From: Cupriavidus agavae
GTDB taxonomy: Bacteria > Pseudomonadota > Gammaproteobacteria > Burkholderiales > Burkholderiaceae
Assembly: GCF_004217045.1 (NCBI RefSeq)
Contig: NZ_SGXM01000001.1
Coordinates: forward strand, 620,001 to 684,000
Length of the DNA stretch: 64,000 bases
Direction: 5' to 3'
The notes under the pieces are model-generated. The model had not been told where the DNA came from. It made no database searches and worked only from the letters and a program-made list of their open reading frames with translations. Shown here piece after piece: positions 59,833-64,000 of this stretch. Numbering within the stretch: the first letter of the stretch is position 1; each line of letters starts with the position of its first letter. A program made the position numbers and the translations under genes.

Positions 59833-61065
59833 GTGAGCCGTCGTCGCGTCGTCGTCACTGGGCTTGGCCTTGTGTCTCCGGTCGGAAACACGGTTGCCGA
59901 AGGCTGGGCCAACCTGGTTGCCGGCAAGTCCGGCATCGCCACCATTACCAAATTCGATCACTCCGCCCTGGCAGTGCATTTTGCCGGCGAAGTGAAGGGC
60001 TTCAATGCCGAGGAATATATCCCGGCCAAGGAAGCCCGCCATATGGATACGTTCATCCATTTTGGCATTGCGGCCGGTTCGCAGGCGCTGAAGGACAGCG
60101 GCCTGGAAATCACCGAAGCCAATGCCGACCGGATCGGCGTGCTCGTGGGCTCCGGCATCGGCGGCCTGCCGATGATCGAAGACACCCAGATCGAGCTGTC
60201 GAACCGCGGCCCGCGCCGGATCTCGCCGTTCTTCGTGCCGGGCTCGATCATCAACATGATCTCGGGCCACCTGTCGATCATCCACGGCATCAAGGGCCCG
60301 AACCTGGCCGCCGTGACGGCCTGCACCACCGGCCTGCACAGCATTGGCCTGGCCGCCCGCCTGATCCAGGCCGGCGACGCCGATGCCATGCTGGCTGGCG
60401 GTGCGGAATCGACGGTCTCGCCGCTCGGCATCGGCGGTTTCGCCGCCGCGCGCGCGCTGTCGACGCGCAACGATGATCCCGCCACGGCCTCGCGCCCGTG
60501 GGACAAGGACCGCGACGGCTTCGTGCTGGGCGAGGGTGCCGGCGTGCTGATGCTGGAAGAGTACGAATCGGCCAAGGCACGCGGTGCTCGCATCTATGCC
60601 GAACTCGTGGGCTTCGGCATGAGCGGCGATGCGTTCCACATGACCGCCCCGAGCACCGACGGTCCGCGCCGCTGCATGGCAGCCGCCATCAAGGATGCCG
60701 GCATCAACGTGGACGAGGTGCACTACCTCAATGCGCACGGCACCTCGACGCCGCTGGGCGACAAGAACGAAAGCGAAGCCATCAAGCTGGCTTTCGGCGA
60801 TCACGCCTACAAGATGGTCGTGAATTCCACCAAGTCGATGACGGGTCACCTGCTGGGTGGCGCGGGCGGCCTGGAATCGGTCTTCACGGTGCTGGCGATC
60901 CACAACCAGGTGTCGCCGCCGACGATCAACATCTTCAACCAGGATCCCGAGTGCGACCTGGACTATGTGGCCAACACGGCACGCGAGATGAAGATCGACG
61001 TGGCCGTGAAGAACAATTTCGGCTTCGGCGGTACCAACGGCACGCTGGTGTTCCGCCGCGTCTGA
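59833..61065 (+). CDS. fabF: 3-oxoacyl-ACP synthase II
   Basis: A 410-residue condensing enzyme that elongates acyl-ACP with malonyl-ACP. The start codon is GTG 59833 with AGGAA seven bases ahead. The catalytic Cys lies in [19 protein letters not shown] (about residue 163), and the two His are in [15 protein letters not shown] (about 303) and [17 protein letters not shown] (about 340). It closes the plsX-fabHDG-acpP-fabF cluster and is followed by a terminator. Confidence 0.97.
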   Translation: MSRRRVVVTGLGLVSPVGNTVAEGWANLVAGKSGIATITKFDHSALAVHFAGEVKGFNAEEYIPAKEARHMDTFIHFGIAAGSQALKDSGLEITEANADRIGVLVGSGIGGLPMIEDTQIELSNRGPRRISPFFVPGSIINMISGHLSIIHGIKGPNLAAVTACTTGLHSIGLAARLIQAGDADAMLAGGAESTVSPLGIGGFAAARALSTRNDDPATASRPWDKDRDGFVLGEGAGVLMLEEYESAKARGARIYAELVGFGMSGDAFHMTAPSTDGPRRCMAAAIKDAGINVDEVHYLNAHGTSTPLGDKNESEAIKLAFGDHAYKMVVNSTKSMTGHLLGGAGGLESVFTVLAIHNQVSPPTINIFNQDPECDLDYVANTAREMKIDVAVKNNFGFGGTNGTLVFRRV

Positions 61066-61086
61066 CCCTGGCCGGGGTTGCGTGAT

Positions 61087-61125
61087 ACCGGGGCGTTCCG
61101 CAGGGATTCGCCCCGGTTTCTCTTT
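61087..61125 (+). terminator. Terminator after fabF
   Basis: A 9-base stem (61087-61095 with 61109-61117) with a 13-base loop is followed by the T-rich tail TTTCTCTTT. It lies 22 bases after the fabF stop. Confidence 0.75.
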
Positions 61126-61168
61126 GCGCCCGGGGTTGCACGGCGGTGCAACCGGTAAGCCGGGTGGC

Positions 61169-61196
61169 GGAACCAAATTGCGTATTTGCGGTCACA
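61169..61196 (+). promoter_or_regulatory. Possible sigma-E autoregulated promoter of rpoE
   Basis: GGAACCA (61169-61175) and TCACA (61192-61196) are separated by 16 bases, resembling the sigma-E form GGAACTT-16-TCTGA. It lies about 100 bases before rpoE. The -10 match is partial. Confidence 0.35.
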
Positions 61197-61298
61197 GAAT
61201 GCGCTCTGCGACACCCGCGGGTGGCCCGATCGTAGGTAAAATACAACGCTTGTCGTAACGACGAAACCAAGAGATACACTGCAGCAGGTGAACCATTC

Positions 61299-61898
61299 GT
61301 GAGCGAACGCGAAGCCGATCAGCTTCTTGTTGAACGCGTCCAGCAGGGCGACAAACGGGCCTTTGAGCTGCTGGTGGTCAAGTACCACCGCAAGATCATC
61401 CGCCTGATTTCGCGCCTTGTCCGGGACCCCGCCGAGGTGGAGGATGTGGCGCAGGATGCCTTTATCAAGGCGTACCGCGCCTTGCCCCAGTTCCGGGGCG
61501 AATCCGCCTTCTACACATGGCTGTACCGTATCGCCGTCAACACTGCCAAGAACCACCTGGCCACCCAGGGAAGGCGTCCCGAAGCGTCCAGCGACATCGA
61601 TGCCGAAGAGGCTGAAACTTTTGCGGACGGTGAGCAACTAAGGGATATCAATACGCCGGAGTCCATGCTCCATACCCGCCAGGTCGCCGACACGGTGAAC
61701 CGCGCGATGGAGGCATTGCCGGAAGAATTACGTACCGCCATCACGCTGCGCGAGATCGAAGGCCTCAGCTACGAGGAGATCGCGGAGGCGATGGGGTGCC
61801 CGATCGGGACGGTGCGCTCGCGGATTTTCCGGGCGCGTGAAGCGATCGCCGACAAATTGCGGCCCCTGCTGGGAACGGCTGAGGGCAAGCGGTGGTAG
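61299..61898 (+). CDS. rpoE: RNA polymerase sigma factor RpoE (envelope stress)
   Basis: A 199-residue group 4 (ECF) sigma factor. Region 2 (about residues 22-90) contains RLVRDPAEVEDVAQDAFIKAYRALP and the -10 recognition helix with SAFYTWLYRIAVNTAKN. Region 4 (about 135-185) contains LPEELRTAITLREIEGLSYEEIAEAMGCPIGTVRSRIFRAR (written in parts: ITLREIEGLSYEEIA and GCPIGTVRSRIFRA). GTG is the start codon. The order rpoE-rseA-rseB-mucD matches the classic envelope stress module. Confidence 0.95.
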   Translation: MSEREADQLLVERVQQGDKRAFELLVVKYHRKIIRLISRLVRDPAEVEDVAQDAFIKAYRALPQFRGESAFYTWLYRIAVNTAKNHLATQGRRPEASSDIDAEEAETFADGEQLRDINTPESMLHTRQVADTVNRAMEALPEELRTAITLREIEGLSYEEIAEAMGCPIGTVRSRIFRAREAIADKLRPLLGTAEGKRW

Positions 61899-62001
61899 TG
61901 AGAATGTCGTGCAGCCAGCGTTGCAGCCTATTCCTGCATCGATAAACGACAAGGTAGTGACGGGATTTATCGGTGTTCAATGGAATTTCTTGGGGTTGGA
62001 A

Positions 62002-62664
62002 ATGGGTCAGGCTCATAAGCAGTCGGTTCATGTAATGGAAGCAGCGGAGCAGATCTCGGTCCTGATGGACGGTGAGCTTGCTGCGCACGAAGTCGACGAG
62101 GCGCTCGGCATCGCCAAGGGCGAGGCCGGCATGGGCGACTGGTCGATGTACCAGTTGATCGGCGACACGCTGCGCTCGGAAGACCTGACGCATGTCGGCT
62201 CGACCGGCGACTTTCTCTCGCGCTTCTCGGCGCAACTCGAAGCAGAACCGCACGTGCTGGTGCCCGCCGTGGCAGCTGCCGCCGCCGGACGCCAGCGACT
62301 GCTGGTGCGCCCGTCGTGGGTCCGCCGCGTGGTGCCGGGCACGGCAATCGCCGCCGCCGTGGCTGCGGTGAGCTGGGTGGTGGTGCCGCAGATGCGTGGC
62401 ACGACCGATGGCGGCGCGCCCGATGCGATCGTGGCGCGTATCGACCAGCAACCGGGTGCCACCGTCAAGGCCGGCGCGCCGGCAGCGGCTACCTCGGGTG
62501 CCATCGTCGCCGTCTCCGCGGACAGCGCGCAGATGATCCGCGACCCGCGCCTGGACGAGTACCTGCGCGCGCATCGCACGTCCGTGGCCACCGATGCCTT
62601 CGTGCCGACCATGCGCACGGTGGCCAATGGTGCCAACTTCTCCCAGGATAATTCGCAGGAATAA
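62002..62664 (+). CDS. rseA: Anti-sigma-E factor RseA
   Basis: A 220-residue single-pass inner-membrane protein that holds RpoE inactive until proteolysis by DegS/RseP-type proteases. The N-terminal cytoplasmic domain AAEQISVLMDGELAAHEVDEAL (about 13-34) matches the RseA sigma-binding fold. One membrane helix is near 114-130 (TAIAAAVAAVSWVVVPQ), followed by a periplasmic tail. GGGG in TTGGGGTTGGAA lies about seven bases before ATG 62002. Its TAA overlaps the rseB ATG (TAATG). The 100 bases before it, after rpoE, contain no gene. Confidence 0.88.
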   Translation: MGQAHKQSVHVMEAAEQISVLMDGELAAHEVDEALGIAKGEAGMGDWSMYQLIGDTLRSEDLTHVGSTGDFLSRFSAQLEAEPHVLVPAVAAAAAGRQRLLVRPSWVRRVVPGTAIAAAVAAVSWVVVPQMRGTTDGGAPDAIVARIDQQPGATVKAGAPAAATSGAIVAVSADSAQMIRDPRLDEYLRAHRTSVATDAFVPTMRTVANGANFSQDNSQE

Positions 62665-63755
62665 TGCCGGACATGCAGAAAGGACGGTCGTCCGCCAACG
62701 GAGCGGGCGTACGCGGAAAGAAGGGCCTGAGCAGGTCCTTTTTTCTGGCCTTGTGCCTGACCGCTGCCGCCGCAACCGCGCAGCCGCAGTCGTCTGAGAA
62801 TACGCTGAACCGGCGCGATGCCACGGCGTGGCTGAACAAGATTCATCGCGCGGCGCAGCGCGAAAACTACGTTGGCACGCTGATCTATCAGCGTGGCAGC
62901 GTGATGCACGCGTCGCGGATCCAGCACTACAGCGATCTGACGAATAACGAGTACGAACGCCTGGAAACGCTCGACGGCAAGCCGCGCGAGGTGTTGCGGC
63001 AGAACGATGTCGTGCACAGCCTGATTCCCGAAGCGAAGCTCGTGGTCGTGGAGAAGCAGGAAGCCAAGGATCGGTTCCCGGCGCTGCTGGCGACGAACAA
63101 GGGCGACGTGCTCGATCTCTACGACATGCGCAAGCTGGCTGCCGAACGCGTGGCCGGCGTGGAGTGCGAAGTCTTCGCGCTGGAACCGCATGACACGGCG
63201 CGCTATGCCGTGCGGCTCTGGGCCGACCGCAACTCGGGCCTGCTGATGCGTGCCCAGACGCTGGGCGAGGGCGGCAAGGTACTCGAACAGGTTGCGTTCT
63301 CGCAGGTCGATATCGGCGTGCCGTCGGACAAGCAGCGGATTCTGAGCGCCATCAAGGGTGCCGGTTCGTGGAACCGCTACGAGGTGACCTACCAGCCGGC
63401 CAACATCGCCGACGAAGGCTGGACGATCCATACGCCGCTCAAGGGTTTTCAGAAGATCCGCGAAGTCCGCCGCCCGCTCGGCGAACTCCGTGCGCCGGCG
63501 CAGGGCAACAAGCCCGGTGCCGTGTTCGAGGTCCTGCAGATCGTGTACAGCGACGGCCTGACCGGCCTGTCGGTGTTCATCGAGCCGGTCTCGGAGCAGC
63601 GCGCCCGCCGCGAAGGCGTGGCGTCGCTCGGTGCCACCCAGGTGGTGGTACGGCGCGTCAATGATTTCTGGGTGACCGTAGTGGGCGAGGTGCCTGCCGC
63701 CACGGTGAAGCAGTTTGCCGCCGGCGTGGAGTACCGCCCGCCCAAGGTACACTGA
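62664..63755 (+). CDS. rseB: Sigma-E regulatory protein RseB/MucB
   Basis: A 363-residue periplasmic protein that binds RseA and senses misfolded lipoprotein or LPS signals. A signal peptide-like segment (FFLALCLTAAAATAQ, about 26-40) is followed by the MucB/RseB N-terminal LolA-like domain (AWLNKIHRAAQRENYVGTLIYQRG) and a C-terminal domain (VTVVGEVPAATVKQFAAGVEY near 342). ATG 62664 overlaps the rseA stop, so the two are coupled. A MucD-like gene starts 132 bases downstream. Confidence 0.92.
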   Translation: MPDMQKGRSSANGAGVRGKKGLSRSFFLALCLTAAAATAQPQSSENTLNRRDATAWLNKIHRAAQRENYVGTLIYQRGSVMHASRIQHYSDLTNNEYERLETLDGKPREVLRQNDVVHSLIPEAKLVVVEKQEAKDRFPALLATNKGDVLDLYDMRKLAAERVAGVECEVFALEPHDTARYAVRLWADRNSGLLMRAQTLGEGGKVLEQVAFSQVDIGVPSDKQRILSAIKGAGSWNRYEVTYQPANIADEGWTIHTPLKGFQKIREVRRPLGELRAPAQGNKPGAVFEVLQIVYSDGLTGLSVFIEPVSEQRARREGVASLGATQVVVRRVNDFWVTVVGEVPAATVKQFAAGVEYRPPKVH

Positions 63756-63887
63756 CCAGAATCTGGCCTGGCCGCGGAGGGCGGCGTACCCTCCGGCGGG
63801 CCGCCAGGCAGCACGCATCGCGGCCGCTTCGGCCTGAAGTCCGCCGCGACGCATTCGTTTCTCGCTGATTTCCCGGGAGTTCGTTCG

Positions 63888-64000
63888 ATGATTTCCAGAT
63901 CCCCAGCCCTGGCGCGGGCCATGGTCATGGCGGCCATGCTCGTGCTCGGCCCTGCCGTTTCCGAAGTTGGGTACGCCCAGGCGGCGGCCGCGAACTACAA
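63888..64000 (+). CDS. Start of a MucD/DegP-like periplasmic protease gene (cut by right edge)
   Basis: Only 37 codons are inside the window. They encode a signal peptide (ALARAMVMAAMLVLGPAVS, then Ala-rich sequence). GGGAG lies eight bases before ATG 63888. The order rpoE-rseA-rseB is followed by mucD (Do-family serine protease) in most beta- and gammaproteobacteria, so this is most likely mucD. No catalytic residue is visible, so the product is inferred from position. Confidence 0.6.
   Translation, partial: MISRSPALARAMVMAAMLVLGPAVSEVGYAQAAAANY

Overview
The window is a contiguous piece of a GC-rich betaproteobacterial chromosome, almost certainly from Burkholderiales and most likely Cupriavidus or a close Ralstonia relative. 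That placement rests on gene order and protein character: sdhCDAB-sdhE-gltA, the leuCDB-asd-fimV-truA-trpFBA-accD-folC-cvpA-purF-metZ block, a DNA methyltransferase between trpB and trpA, and the rluC to fabF to rpoE block. It is inferred from recall of the families and not from a database search. The region is mostly core metabolism. There is no insertion sequence, prophage, integron, rRNA operon or CRISPR array.

Layout. 1-4832: succinate dehydrogenase (sdhC truncated at the left edge, then sdhD, sdhA, sdhB), the flavinylation factor sdhE and citrate synthase gltA. 5369-10289: a complete branched-chain amino acid ABC importer (livKHMGF). 10615-13964: leucine biosynthesis (leuC, a tiny entericidin-like lipoprotein, leuD, leuB). 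14152-15507: a previously easy-to-miss 42-codon reading frame rich in Thr/Ile/Lys codons, followed by asd. 15839-30079: fimV, truA, trpF, trpB, an orphan DNA methyltransferase, trpA, accD, folC, a SPOR-domain protein, cvpA, purF and metZ, all on the + strand.

30151-34621 is on the - strand: a NodIJ-like ABC exporter pair, rpsU, tRNA-Asn(GTT), a ferredoxin-NADP reductase and a 7Fe ferredoxin. 35001-41511 returns to the + strand with a small secreted protein, pncB, a lone LutC-family protein, an ion/citrate-type transporter, a 2-hydroxyacid dehydrogenase and rmuC. 41542-48498 is on the - strand: a small membrane protein, moeA-mobA-moaA (molybdenum cofactor) and RNase E. A roughly 980-base intergenic region separates rne from the divergent rluC.

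49476-64000: rluC, a HAD phosphatase, a Rieske protein and an S49 peptidase (+), a small tetrapyrrole-methylase-like protein and a Maf/YceF protein (-), then the classic yceD-rpmF-plsX-fabH-fabD-fabG-acpP-fabF fatty acid cluster, and finally the envelope stress operon rpoE-rseA-rseB with the start of a MucD/DegP-like gene cut by the right edge.

The most interesting signal is the short frame at 14152-14280. Its last residues before the stop are ten consecutive Ile/Thr/Lys codons, three amino acids all made through the enzyme encoded by the next gene, asd. This is the pattern expected of an attenuator leader peptide. Secondary points are the methyltransferase translationally coupled inside the trp genes, a three-fold AGTTGAT repeat at exactly 10-base spacing ahead of sdhE-gltA, the low-complexity RNase E tail, and a dispersed CCCCTCTCCC inverted-repeat family.
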